In this document: one piece after another, positions 15,394 to 23,892 of the stretch
How positions within the stretch are numbered: position 1 is the stretch's first letter
Layout of the letters: each line of letters opens with the position of its first letter
Translations under genes and position numbers: made by a program
Origin: Deltaproteobacteria bacterium Ga0077539
Lineage (GTDB): Bacteria > Myxococcota_A > Polyangia > Polyangiales > Ga0077539
Direction of reading: 5' to 3'
NCBI GenBank assembly: GCA_001465015.1
Contig: LNEO01000261.1
Span: 1 to 33,668 of the forward strand
DNA length: 33,668 bases
The notes under the pieces: model-generated
Told to the model about the DNA's origin: nothing
The model's input: only the letters and a program-made list of their open reading frames with translations
The model's database searches: none

Positions 15394-16041
15394 CTACGAA
15401 ATCGGGCGAAACGACATCGACGAGCGGCGGCGATAGAGCCCAGAGCGCACGAGCTCGCCCTTGGTCTCCATCGAATCGCGCGTCGGCGTCACCTGCATGC
15501 GCGACGGATCGAGCGGGATCGTCGGGTCGTACGGCATCGTCGGCGCGAAGTGACCGCCGTGCGGCAGCGGCCCGAGAGACTTCACGCACGCGTCGAAGAG
15601 CCGCCGGTCGAGCGCGAAATCCGGGTCCAGAATCACGGTCTGGAGCCACTCCTCGATCGACGCAGCCATCGCGTCGACGCGACCTTCGAGCGCGCGCAGC
15701 CGCACGATCTTGCCGCCTCGATAGGCGAACTGATCTCCGAACGCCGTCTGCGCGAAGAAGACGCATCCCTCGGTGATCGGCCCGAACGAGCGACGCCAGC
15801 CAGCGGGATCGTTCCACGAGAGGATCGAGTGGTTGGGCGGCGTGCCGCAGGCGCCGAGGACGTGCAGCAAGCCGTTGAGCGCGTAGAAGCCGTTGTGCCA
15901 GCGCAGCAGGCGGTCGTGCATCATCTGACTGCGACCGGCGACAGGCAGCACCGTCGCCGCGATCGTGGGATCGAACGGCGGTGGGCGAAAATCAGCGTCG
16001 AGGTAAGGCTCGACGAATCTCAACAGCGCTTCGAAATCCAT
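15394..16041 (-). CDS. SMI1/KNR4 (SUKH)-like protein, tentative
   Basis: A 215-residue soluble protein. The central part (about residues 60-160) has the feel of SUKH/SMI1-type or DUF1851-type immunity folds: NGFYALNGLLHVLG, then a SWNDPAGWRRSF segment, FGPITEGCVFFAQTAFGDQFAYRGGKIVRL, and an acidic helix DAMAASIEEWLQTVILDPDF. Such proteins are often immunity factors against secreted toxins or modulators in eukaryote-like networks. No toxin gene is adjacent. The last 40 residues are arginine- and serine-rich. ATG at 16041 is preferred over the frame start at 16092. It is upstream of accD on the same strand with an 86-base gap, so co-transcription is possible. The family call is tentative. Confidence 0.6.
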   Translation of the reverse strand: MDFEALLRFVEPYLDADFRPPPFDPTIAATVLPVAGRSQMMHDRLLRWHNGFYALNGLLHVLGACGTPPNHSILSWNDPAGWRRSFGPITEGCVFFAQTAFGDQFAYRGGKIVRLRALEGRVDAMAASIEEWLQTVILDPDFALDRRLFDACVKSLGPLPHGGHFAPTMPYDPTIPLDPSRMQVTPTRDSMETKGELVRSGLYRRRSSMSFRPIS

Positions 16042-16194
16042 GCTTGCGCGCGTCCGCTTCCAAGTGTGGTGCAACGCGCTGGCCAACTGCAAACTAGTTG
16101 CTGAGCCGTGCGATCAACGCGAACGACCCCGCTCGAAACCCCGCACGATCCTGAAATCCTTGCGGTCCCCTCGGAACCTATTTCCGCACCCCAC

Positions 16195-16838
16195 TCAATC
16201 CGCGCGGTCCCGCATCTCCAAGAACTCGAGGAACTCCTGCAGCCTCGTCGGGTCGCGAATGACCCAACCGCCCGTGTCGACCGGGTGAATGATCCTCAAG
16301 CGCGTCAGCCGCGTCATCACCTCGATGACCTTCACTTCATCGAGACCGATCTACGCTGCGAGCTCCTCGGTCGTGGTCGGCACGAAGACTCCACCCTCGA
16401 TCTGCGAGCCAAACTCCTCGGCGACCCGCCCAGGATCACGCGCACGCGCGGGTCCTGCTCGAGCAGAATCTCGATGAGGGCGTTGGCGCTGTCGAGCCTG
16501 CGCGACAGCTTCTTGATGAGCCGCACCGCGATCTCGGTGTTGCCCACCACCATCGCCTCGAACATCTTGTTGTCGAGCACCAGCGCGCGAACCTCGTCGA
16601 GCGCGTCGGCCGTCGCGGTCCGTGGCTTGTCGTTCAAGATCGCCATTTCGCCGAAGAACTCGCCCGGCCCGAGGATCGCGAGCGTCCTCGCTCCTTGGGG
16701 CTGGTCCTTGGTGATTCGAACGCGACCGCTCTGCAGCACGTACATGTGCTGCCCCGACTCGCCCTCGCGAAAGATTACGGTCCCCGCAGGAAACACTCGC
16801 CCGAAGCGCGAAAACAAAGAGTCACCGCTGCTCGTCAT
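16195..16838 (-). pseudogene. Broken cyclic-nucleotide-binding (Crp/Fnr-type) regulator
   Basis: The intact part, from ATG at 16838 for about 136 codons, encodes a cNMP-binding domain (FPAGTVIFREGESGQHMYVLQ, then GPGEFFGEMAILNDKPRTATADAL) and the following long helix. Near 16429-16433 the reading frame shifts by one missing base. In the new frame, a winged-helix continuation is legible: RVAEEFGSQIEGGVFVPTTT, EELAA, a TAG stop at 16353-16351, then IGLDEVKVIEVMTRLTRLRI, IHPVDTGGWVIRDPTRL and QEFLEFLEMRDRAD, ending at a TGA (16197-16195). The stop falls where CAG (Gln) would need one transition to become TAG. The gene thus carries two separate lesions and ends in frame one as a 169-residue truncated protein (stop at 16332). 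Confidence 0.85.
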
Positions 16839-17029
16839 CGTCGCGATCGATCGTATCGCCTCGCCCCCCCGGATGGCCAGCGCGTTGCCCAAACGACGCT
16901 CGCGCCATCCGAAGGACGCATCCCTGCTGGTTTTCAGAGGAAGCTCGCGCGAGCCCCTCGCGACGCTCGCTTCGTCCGAGACGCGTCTCGCGAGGGCATG
17001 ACCCGCCAATGCGATACACTCGGCTCCGG

Positions 17030-18205
17030 ATGCACCGTCGTGCCGCGATCGCCGGGCTGCTGGGCGCTTTCATCGCCCTGGCCACAGCCCGCTGCGAACG
17101 GGGCTCGGCGCGCGTTCCGCCGCGGCCCGACGCCGCGACGCGGCGGGCGTTGCCGGGGCTCGGACCTGTTCCGCCAGCGCTGCAGCCGATCTTCGGCGTC
17201 AGCGACGACGCGGGCGACCCACAGATCGAACCCACACAATCAACGCTCGCGGGCCCGCTCGCCGCGTGCGTTCGTCGCGCGCGCGAGTCGCTCGCCCCGG
17301 AGCTCTCGGCGGCGCTCGGCGTGATGAGCTACAGCGCCTTCGCCGAAGACAGCTGTCGGCTGTCCTTCGCCCTCTCGCTTCGCGACCCCGCGCTCTGCGA
17401 CGCGGTCCAGCTCGCGCAGCTCGCGAGCTCCTGCCGATTTCGCGTCGCCGTCGCCCGCGCAGAGCGCGCGCTCTGTCCGCGGGCGCTCGACGAGCCAGGG
17501 CCCGACCCGATGTGCGTCGCCCTCTCGCTTCGAAAGTACAGCGCGTGCCCTGCGGCGGGCGGGAGCTTCGGCGATTGGTGTCGAGCCATCGCCGAGCGAG
17601 ACGTCGATCGTTGCCGCGCCACGCCGGGGCCGCTTCGACCGCGGTGCGTCTCGGACGTGCTCGCGCTCGCCGAGGTGATTCCTCACGAGAGCAGGCCGCA
17701 GCCCGCGCCAGGCAGAATGCGCATCGAGCTGTCGTGGCCCGACGGGCGCGAAGGGAGCACCACGATCGACGCAGACGGCTTCGATCGCGGCGCGTACGTC
17801 ACCGACTCGCGCGCGATCGTCCTCGTCGATCCCCGGCGACGGTGGCCATCGTCGACAGCGTTCGCGCTCGACGGCCAGAGCGCAGCGGCGGGCTTCGAGC
17901 TCACGCTCGGAGAAGATCGACGAGGCTCGGTCACGCGCATGCGCGTGGTGCTCGCGGGCGGACGCGTCATCGAGAGCGCCGATGGGCAGAGCGCAGGCGC
18001 CGTCGAGTATGGTCACGCGTCGCGCGACATCGGCCACGAGCTCTCTGGGACGATCACCGCCCGAGGAACCTGCGCCGGACGCGTGGCCGTCGTGCGCGCG
18101 ACGTTCTCGACATTCGTGCGCGACGTCGTTGCCGACCGCGAGGCGCGGGAGGGAACCACGCCAGCGCGCAGCCGAGATGCCGGACTCGATCCTGACGAGC
18201 CCTGA
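17030..18205 (+). CDS. Hypothetical exported, cysteine-containing protein
   Basis: A 391-residue protein of unrecognised family. An N-terminal signal-like region (MHRRAAIAGLLGAFIALATARC) suggests export; the C22 context is a poor lipobox because Arg precedes the cysteine. Residues 70-210 carry scattered cysteines in repeated short contexts (LAACVRRA, DSCRLSFALSL, PALCDAV, SSCRFRVA, RALCPRA, DWCRAIAERDVDRCRA), a pattern of exported cysteine-paired repeats in myxobacteria. The C-terminal half is a beta-rich region without motifs. ATG at 17030 is chosen over ATG at 17009 because the signal follows directly. It diverges from the broken cNMP regulator and converges with the next gene, with a 13-base gap. 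Confidence 0.7.
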   Translation: MHRRAAIAGLLGAFIALATARCERGSARVPPRPDAATRRALPGLGPVPPALQPIFGVSDDAGDPQIEPTQSTLAGPLAACVRRARESLAPELSAALGVMSYSAFAEDSCRLSFALSLRDPALCDAVQLAQLASSCRFRVAVARAERALCPRALDEPGPDPMCVALSLRKYSACPAAGGSFGDWCRAIAERDVDRCRATPGPLRPRCVSDVLALAEVIPHESRPQPAPGRMRIELSWPDGREGSTTIDADGFDRGAYVTDSRAIVLVDPRRRWPSSTAFALDGQSAAAGFELTLGEDRRGSVTRMRVVLAGGRVIESADGQSAGAVEYGHASRDIGHELSGTITARGTCAGRVAVVRATFSTFVRDVVADREAREGTTPARSRDAGLDPDEP

Positions 18206-18218
18206 ACCAGGGAGACGG

Positions 18219-18692
18219 TCACCTCGGGTAGAAGCTGTCTCGGGCGAGTCGCGTTCGAAGGATCGTCAACTCGAGCAGGGCCTCGCGCTCGCTGTCCACG
18301 ATCGCGACTGGAAATCGTCGCTCGCCCGGCAGCGCACCGTCGATCGCCGTGAGCACGAGCGAAAATGACGCCCTCGCGCTCGCGCTGCCGCCGTACACGA
18401 CGGTGGGCCGGTCGATCGCGATTCCCGTGCCGCTGCTCACCCAATGGCGACGCACAGCCGTGTCGATCACCGCGCCCTCGCCCAGCTCGATCAAGAGAGA
18501 GGTCGAGACGAACGCCTGCTCGAACGCCGTCATCGCCTGCGCGTCGTCGGCCGTGAGCGTGCCGCTGAGAAAAATGCGAGTCAGGTCCGGCGGCGTGAAC
18601 AGCGCCCGGTGCTTTCCAATGAGTCTCTGCGCGCCGATCGACATCGACGCGCTGCTCGAAATACGTCGCGGCGGGCCGCTCGGACCGTTCAT
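18219..18692 (-). CDS. Hypothetical protein, possibly STAS-like
   Basis: A 157-residue small protein with no clear motif. From about residue 25 the layout, TPPDLTRIFLSGTLTADDAQ then LLIELGEGAVIDTAVRRHWV and VVYGGSASARASFSLVLTAI, resembles the STAS-type beta-alpha fold seen in many myxobacterial signalling proteins, but this is only a pattern impression. The start could be ATG at 18692 or 18644 (MSIGAQRL). The gene diverges from the YkgJ-type gene at 18720; with the outer start only 27 bases separate the two, which favours 18644 or overlapping promoters. Confidence 0.6.
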   Translation of the reverse strand: MNGPSGPPRRISSSASMSIGAQRLIGKHRALFTPPDLTRIFLSGTLTADDAQAMTAFEQAFVSTSLLIELGEGAVIDTAVRRHWVSSGTGIAIDRPTVVYGGSASARASFSLVLTAIDGALPGERRFPVAIVDSEREALLELTILRTRLARDSFYPR

Positions 18693-18719
18693 CGCTGCGC
18701 TACTTTCTCTCGAACTCCC

Positions 18720-19079
18720 ATGGTCTCCACACCGGACGACGATGTGCCTCAGTGTACCTCTTGTGGCGCGTGTTGCTCGAACAACCACGACGCGCGGTAC
18801 ATCGAGCTGTGGGAGGTCGATCGAGCGCGGCTCGGCGACGCGCTTTCCACAGTCGCGATCGAGTTGGAATCTCGTTGGTTTCTCAGGATGACCGACGGTC
18901 AATGTGCATCGCTGATCGTCGCTGACGATCCCACATCGAGCGTGGTCGCCCGGTGCGGCATCTACGAGTCGAGACCCGATGCGTGCCGCGCCTTCGAGCG
19001 CGGCAGCATGGCCTGTGAGCGCGCGAGGGCGATCGATGTACCCCTCCAGCGACTGTCGGCGCGCTCGGGCCGACGCTGA
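18720..19079 (+). CDS. YkgJ-type zinc/iron-chelating cysteine protein
   Basis: A 119-residue protein of the YkgJ (CxxCxxCC) family, proposed to bind zinc or an Fe-S cluster. C12-x2-C15-x2-C18-C19 is at the N-terminus, and RCGIYESRPDACRAFERGSMAC near residues 78-99 supplies the later cysteines. That order (CxxCxxCC, then CxIYExRPxxCRxF) is the family signature. ATG at 18720 gives a normal start; the frame extends upstream inside the opposite gene. Its function is unknown. It converges with msrA, with 12 bases between the stop codons. Confidence 0.85.
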   Translation: MVSTPDDDVPQCTSCGACCSNNHDARYIELWEVDRARLGDALSTVAIELESRWFLRMTDGQCASLIVADDPTSSVVARCGIYESRPDACRAFERGSMACERARAIDVPLQRLSARSGRR

Positions 19080-19091
19080 TCGACGCTGAGG

Positions 19092-19739
19092 TTACAGAAC
19101 GCCCTTGGGGCAAGACACGCCCGTGCCGCCGAGCCCGCAGTACCCGTTGGGATTCTTGTGCAGGTACTGCTGGTGATAGTCCTCGGCGTAATAGAAGACG
19201 CCTCGCTCGGCGATCTCGGTCACGATCGAGCGCTTTCCCGCAGCGGTGAGCGCCTTCTGAAACGCAGCGCGCGATCGCTCAGCGGTCTCGCGGTGCACGG
19301 CGTCGCAGTAGATGCCGGATCGATACTGCGTGCCGACATCGTTGCCCTGACGGTTGGGCGTCGTCGGGTCGTGGCTCTCCCAAAAGGTCTCGAGCAGCTT
19401 CGCGAACGAGGTCTTCGCAGGATCCCAGACGACGAGCACGACCTCCGCATGCCCAGTGAGGCCCGAGCACACCTCGTCGTAGTGCGCGTTGGGCGTATAG
19501 CCCGCCGCGTACCCCACCGCGGTCGTGTGGACGCCCGCCAGCGACCAGAAGCGCTTCTCGGCGCCCCAGAAGCACCCCATCCCGAAGTACGCCTGCTCGA
19601 ATCCCGCAGGAAACGGAGGCTCCATCGGCGTCCCGAGCACCGCGTGCGCGGGCGCGACCGGAATCTTCTCGGATCGACCCGCGAGGGCGTCCTCGGGTCC
19701 AGGCATGCGCATCGCGCTCGGATTGGCGAAAAAGAACAT
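19092..19739 (-). CDS. msrA: Peptide-methionine (S)-S-oxide reductase MsrA
   Basis: A 215-residue MsrA that reduces methionine-S-sulfoxide in oxidised proteins. The catalytic cysteine is C56 in GCFWGAE. The expected VGYAAGYTPNAHYDEVCSG, GHAEVV, FWESHDPTTPNRQGNDVGTQYRS and EDYHQQYLHKNP segments follow. C201 and C210 in NGYCGLGGTGVSC near the end serve as resolving cysteines in the three-cysteine subgroup. The N-terminal 48 residues precede the core, as in E. coli-like long MsrA. ATG at 19739 has an AGAGGTG ribosome site just upstream. Together with ahpCD it adds to an oxidative-repair theme, although the two are 14 kb apart. Confidence 0.95.
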   Translation of the reverse strand: MFFFANPSAMRMPGPEDALAGRSEKIPVAPAHAVLGTPMEPPFPAGFEQAYFGMGCFWGAEKRFWSLAGVHTTAVGYAAGYTPNAHYDEVCSGLTGHAEVVLVVWDPAKTSFAKLLETFWESHDPTTPNRQGNDVGTQYRSGIYCDAVHRETAERSRAAFQKALTAAGKRSIVTEIAERGVFYYAEDYHQQYLHKNPNGYCGLGGTGVSCPKGVL

Positions 19740-19888
19740 CGATCACCTCTTCAGTGTGTTGCAGCAGCTTCGGTCCAACACCCCACGTAGTACCGACGGA
19801 GCGCTCCGTTGGTTACGAAGCACTTTCGCTTGATGACCGCCGAGCGCTGCAGCCATTTTCGAGGGACGATACGATCACAGGTCCGGCC

Positions 19889-20965
19889 GTGACATACCTG
19901 CTCGCAACGACAGCCGCGCTCGCCGCGACGGTGATCTTTCTCTGGGTCTGGATCGCCCTGAGCGCGCGGTTGTTGAGGGTTCGCGAGTTCTTCGACGAGC
20001 GGCACGAGGTGCGCTGCGCCGACGGGGCGACCATCGTGCTGGCCCGCGTTCGGCCGCGGGCCGCGACCACGGGGCTCCCTCCGGTGCTCTTGTGCCACGG
20101 GCTCGCGATGAACCGCCGCGCCTTTGCGCTGCACGAAAAGCGCTCGTTCGCCGTGGCGTTCGCCGAGCGAGGCCGAGACGTCTGGGTCCTCGAGCTGCGC
20201 GGCGGCGATCCGTCGATCGCCTCGAGCGACCTCGCGACGTCGACGTTCGATGAATACGCAGCGCAAGACGTGCCGACGGCGCTGGCGTTCGTCCGAGAAA
20301 ACACCGGGGCGCGCGAGGTCGACTGGGTCGGGTTCTCGATGGGAGGAATGCTCGCGTACGCGCACCTCGGCGCGCGGGGCGGCGACGGCGTTCGTCGTCT
20401 CGTCACGATCGGCTCGCCCGTACACTTCGTCGAACACCCTGCGGCGCGCGCGCTGGCGGTGCTGCCGCTCGTGCTCGCGCCGCTGTTCTTCCTCGGTCGA
20501 ACGCCGTTTCGAGCGCTCGCGCTCCTCGCGGCGCCGCTCTTGTGGCCGGGCTTTCCCCTCGCGTTGACGAGCGGCCTTCGCGGCGAGCACTACAACGGAC
20601 ACTGGATCCGACGAGTGATGGCCAACACGCTCGCGGATGTCCCGACGGGCGTGTCCAAGCAGTTCATTCGCTGGATGAACGAGGGCTCGTTCAACAGCAA
20701 CGACCGTCGCTTGGACTACCTCGAAGGGCTCTCGGCCATCACCGTTCCGACCCTCGTCATCGCAGGCGCTCACGACCGACTCGCACCGCCCACCGCCGTG
20801 CTCGAGGCCTCCGACAGGATCGCGACCGCCTCGGAAGCACACCAGATCGGCGCGCGCTTCGGAACCGCACGCGACTACGACCACCTCGATCTCATCCTCG
20901 GCCGCGACGCGTTGACCGACGTGTTCGCGCCGGTCTCCGAGTGGCTCGACCGACCATCCCTGTGA
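19889..20965 (+). CDS. Membrane-anchored alpha/beta hydrolase
   Basis: A 358-residue hydrolase with one N-terminal membrane segment (about residues 4-26), followed by an alpha/beta-hydrolase fold. LLCHGLAMNRR is at 67-77, the nucleophile elbow GFSMGG puts S150 at the active site, D296 is in AGAHDRLAPP and H332 in DYDHLDL, completing a Ser-Asp-His triad. A lid-like hydrophobic region of about 185-225 suggests lipid or acyl substrates. GTG at 19889 is preferred because the membrane segment begins there; the frame is also open from 19754. It is 151 bases upstream of the acyl-chain operon, same strand, so it could be the releasing or remodelling esterase of that pathway (inferred). Confidence 0.8.
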   Translation: MTYLLATTAALAATVIFLWVWIALSARLLRVREFFDERHEVRCADGATIVLARVRPRAATTGLPPVLLCHGLAMNRRAFALHEKRSFAVAFAERGRDVWVLELRGGDPSIASSDLATSTFDEYAAQDVPTALAFVRENTGAREVDWVGFSMGGMLAYAHLGARGGDGVRRLVTIGSPVHFVEHPAARALAVLPLVLAPLFFLGRTPFRALALLAAPLLWPGFPLALTSGLRGEHYNGHWIRRVMANTLADVPTGVSKQFIRWMNEGSFNSNDRRLDYLEGLSAITVPTLVIAGAHDRLAPPTAVLEASDRIATASEAHQIGARFGTARDYDHLDLILGRDALTDVFAPVSEWLDRPSL

Positions 20966-21116
20966 CCCTCGACGGGCGGATTGCGCGATCATTGCTGCCC
21001 GGGAGCGCGTCCCCAGCCTGGCTGCCCGTCCCCACCCTTGCGGACCAGCGTAAGGGAGTGTGCGTGTCAGCCTGTTTACTCTCTCCATCCGGTCGCTGTA
21101 TTGTCACCGATCTGTC

Positions 21117-22031
21117 ATGCGCTACCCGACCGAAGAAGAGCTGAGCCAGCTTCGCGGCTTCGAGAAGCTCGCGTTTCGCATCGCCGACAAGGCCAATCGC
21201 GACCCCCGATGGAAGAAGCAAGGCCATCGCTTTCTCGATTCGATCGGCAAGCTGTGGGTCTACCTCTCGACCAACAACCTGACGCGAGTCGACGGGCTTC
21301 AACACGTCCGTGACATCGATCGGTCGCGCGGCGTCGTGTTCGTGTGCAACCACCTCACGATGTTCGATTTCTACGTGATCTCGAGCGTCGTGTTGCGCAG
21401 CACGGACTGGGTCGAGCGGATGTTCTTTCCGGTGCGATCTGCGTACTTCTACGAGCGCCCCGACGGCGTGCTGGTCAACGCGATCATGTCGGCGATGGCC
21501 ATGTATCCGCCGGTGCTGCGCGACAAAGAGCGCAAAGCCTTCAACCGCTACACCGTGGATTTCGTCACCGAAGCCGCGGGAACGCCGGGGACCCTCATCG
21601 GCTACCACCCCGAAGGAACGCGCAACAAGTCAGCCGAGCCCTACACGCTCTTGCCCGCCAACGCAGGCATCGGCGAGATCATCTACCACGCGCGTCCCGT
21701 GGTGATTCCCTGCTTCATCATCGGGCTCGTGAGCGACCTCGCGACGCAGGTCCGCAGCAACTTCGACGGAACAGGCGAGCCCGTCACCATCACCTTCGGC
21801 GCGCCCATCGACCTGGCCGAGCGCTGCTCGATGCCGAAGGGTCCCGACGCCTACCGCGCGATGGCCGAGTATCTTCGCCTCTCGATCATGCGCCTCGGTC
21901 AGCGAGACTACGATCGTCGCGTGCGCGAAGGCATGACGCTCCCGGGCCCCGCGCCGCGCTTCGACACGACGCCAAACGCCGCAGAGCTCGATCGGTTGTT
22001 CTCCACGGACGCGGCCAGCGCTACGCTCTGA
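21117..22031 (+). CDS. PlsC-type lysophospholipid/acyl-carrier acyltransferase
   Basis: A 304-residue glycerophosphate-type acyltransferase. The catalytic NHxxxxD motif is NHLTMFD (residues 78-84), with H79 and D84. The phosphate-binding motif is HPEGTRNK (164-171), and RMFFPVRSAYFYERPDG resembles the substrate region of the family. It would transfer an acyl chain from acyl-ACP or acyl-CoA to a hydroxyl of a lipid acceptor. No membrane helix is strong, so it may be peripheral. ATG at 21117 is chosen; a GTG at 21060 is an alternative. A weak promoter (TTTACT at 21075, TATTGT at 21099) is visible just upstream. It is the first gene of a nine-gene run. Confidence 0.85.
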   Translation: MRYPTEEELSQLRGFEKLAFRIADKANRDPRWKKQGHRFLDSIGKLWVYLSTNNLTRVDGLQHVRDIDRSRGVVFVCNHLTMFDFYVISSVVLRSTDWVERMFFPVRSAYFYERPDGVLVNAIMSAMAMYPPVLRDKERKAFNRYTVDFVTEAAGTPGTLIGYHPEGTRNKSAEPYTLLPANAGIGEIIYHARPVVIPCFIIGLVSDLATQVRSNFDGTGEPVTITFGAPIDLAERCSMPKGPDAYRAMAEYLRLSIMRLGQRDYDRRVREGMTLPGPAPRFDTTPNAAELDRLFSTDAASATL

Positions 22032-22053
22032 GCCCTCTCGAGGGCCAAGGTTC

Positions 22054-23376
22054 ATGCGCGAGTTCAACTTCGATGGGCTCGTCGGCCCGACACACAACTA
22101 CGGGGGACTCGCGCCGGGCAACGTCGCGAGCACCGTCAACGAAGGGCAAATCAGCAACCCGCGCGAAGCCGCCCTGCAGGGGCTCGCGAAGATGCGCTTC
22201 GTTCACGAGCTCGGCGTCGGCCAGGCCGTGTTGCCGCCGCACCCGCGCCCGTCGCTGAGAACGCTGCGCGCCCTCGGCTTCAGCGGATCGGACGAGCAGC
22301 TGCTCGCGCGCGCCGCCCGCGAGGCGTTTCACCTCGTCAGACTCGCGTCCAGCGCCGCCGCGATGTGGACAGCCAACGCGGCCACCGTCGCTCCGTCCAC
22401 GGACAGCGCGGACGGACGCACGCACCTGACGCCGGCCAACCTTCAGGCGATGTTTCATCGCGCGATCGAGGCAAGCACCACCACGCGCGTGTTGCGCGCG
22501 ATCTTCGCAGACCCCAAGCGATTCATGGTGCACGAGCCGCTCCCTGGCGGAGGGCAGTTCGCCGACGAAGGCGCGGCCAATCACACGCGACTGTTCGTGT
22601 CGGGGCGCCCCGCGGTGCACGTGTTCGCGTGGGGCCGCCGCGGTTGGGGCGAGTTCGTCGGTCCCAAGAAGTACCCCGCGAGACAAACGCTCGAGGCGAG
22701 CCAGGCCGTCGCGCGGCTCCACCAGCTCGACCCCGAGAGGACGCTGTTCGTCCAGCAATGCCCCGACGGAATCGACGCGGGCGCGTTTCACACCGACGTG
22801 CTCGCGGTCGGCACCGGGTGCTTCTTGATGCTGCACGAGCGAGCCTTCAACGACCTCCGCGGAGCCGTCGTCCGGCTTCGCGAGATGCTCGGCGATCGGT
22901 TCTGCTACGAGCTCGCCAGCGAAGACGAGCTGCCCATCAAAGACGCAGTGGCAGCGTATCCGTTCAACTCTCAGCTCATCGAGAAGGACGACGGGACGAT
23001 CGAGATCATCGCCCCCAAGGACGCCGAAGAGACCCCGCGCGCGAAGGACTTTCTCGAGCGCGTCGTTGCGGGCCGCAACCCCGTCACCGCCGTGCGCTAC
23101 CTCGACGTGAGGCAGAGCATGCACAACGGCGGAGGCCCAGCGTGTCTTCGCTTGCGCGTCCCGCTGTCGACCGAGGACGCCGCGGCGCTCTCGGCGCGCG
23201 TGCTCTACAGCGAATCGCTGGCCGCGGAGCTCGCAGCGTGGGTGCAGAAGCACTACCGCGACCGACTGACCCCCAACGACATCTCGGACCCGCTGCTCGC
23301 GCGCGAATCGATGGCCGCGCTCGACGAGCTGACGAGCATTATGCAGCTCGGAAGCGTCTACGATTTTCAGCAATAG
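22054..23376 (+). CDS. astB: N-succinylarginine dihydrolase
   Basis: A 440-residue AstB of the guanidinium-modifying superfamily, which hydrolyses N2-succinylarginine to N2-succinylornithine, two ammonia and CO2. The opening MREFNFDGLVGPTHNYGGLAPGN and ...GGGQFADEGAANHTRL are diagnostic. The catalytic triad is present at nearly E. coli positions: E172 (E. coli 174), H246 (248) and C364 (365, in NGGGPACLRL). Length is normal. Its usual partners (astA, astC, astD, astE) are absent here; instead it sits 22 bases after an acyltransferase gene and 24 bases before a FabZ-like gene, inside an acyl-chain operon. A real succinylarginine dihydrolase activity is likely by family; a different N-acyl-arginine substrate is possible. 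Confidence 0.93.
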   Translation: MREFNFDGLVGPTHNYGGLAPGNVASTVNEGQISNPREAALQGLAKMRFVHELGVGQAVLPPHPRPSLRTLRALGFSGSDEQLLARAAREAFHLVRLASSAAAMWTANAATVAPSTDSADGRTHLTPANLQAMFHRAIEASTTTRVLRAIFADPKRFMVHEPLPGGGQFADEGAANHTRLFVSGRPAVHVFAWGRRGWGEFVGPKKYPARQTLEASQAVARLHQLDPERTLFVQQCPDGIDAGAFHTDVLAVGTGCFLMLHERAFNDLRGAVVRLREMLGDRFCYELASEDELPIKDAVAAYPFNSQLIEKDDGTIEIIAPKDAEETPRAKDFLERVVAGRNPVTAVRYLDVRQSMHNGGGPACLRLRVPLSTEDAAALSARVLYSESLAAELAAWVQKHYRDRLTPNDISDPLLARESMAALDELTSIMQLGSVYDFQQ

Positions 23377-23400
23377 CGCGCAGTCGAGGAGCCGAAGCAC

Positions 23401-23892
23401 ATGCGTTTCATTCTCGTCGATCGGGTGCTCGAGCTCGTGCCCGGCGCCCGAGCGCGCGCGGTGAAGTGCGTGACGCTCAGCGAGGACTATCTCGCCGATC
23501 ATTTTCCTGGGTACGCGGTGATGCCGGGCGTCTTGTTGATCGAGTCGCTCGCGCAAGTCGGCGGCCTGCTCGCCGAGGTGTCTGCCAAGAAGAGCGACGC
23601 CGACGCGCGCGAAGGAGACCTCGTGCGCAGAGCCATCCTCGCGCAGGTCGATCGCGCGAAGTTCGAGCGGATGGTCGTTCCGGGCGATCGCGTCGAGCTC
23701 GTCGTCACGCTCGAGCAGTCGATGGAGGGCGCCGCGCGCGTCGCCGGCGAAGCCACGGTCGACGGCGAGCGAGCCGCTCGATGCAACCTCACCTTCGCGC
23801 TGCGCGCCGTGCCCTTCGAGCGCGTCCACAAAGAGCGGCGCGCCCTCTACGAGCAATGGACCCGCGGCCTCGAAGGAGTCGAGCTGCCGTGA
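23401..23892 (+). CDS. FabZ/FabA-like hotdog 3-hydroxyacyl-ACP dehydratase
   Basis: A 163-residue hotdog-fold protein. The FabZ-type signature is DHFPGYAVMPGVLLIESLAQ (residues 37-56) with the catalytic histidine and glutamate intact, so it should dehydrate 3-hydroxyacyl-ACP to enoyl-ACP. No second active-site motif was noticed. It starts 24 bases after astB. Its TGA stop overlaps the next gene's GTG start by four bases (GTGA), the first of a series of such overlaps. Length is slightly above typical FabZ because of a C-terminal extension (VPFERVHKERRALYEQWTRG). Confidence 0.88.
   Translation: MRFILVDRVLELVPGARARAVKCVTLSEDYLADHFPGYAVMPGVLLIESLAQVGGLLAEVSAKKSDADAREGDLVRRAILAQVDRAKFERMVVPGDRVELVVTLEQSMEGAARVAGEATVDGERAARCNLTFALRAVPFERVHKERRALYEQWTRGLEGVELP

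Noticed and set aside
22021..23856. A 611-codon open frame on the minus strand opposite astB and the dehydratase
   Set aside because: It is the mirror of two well-defined genes and its product has no recognisable domain.
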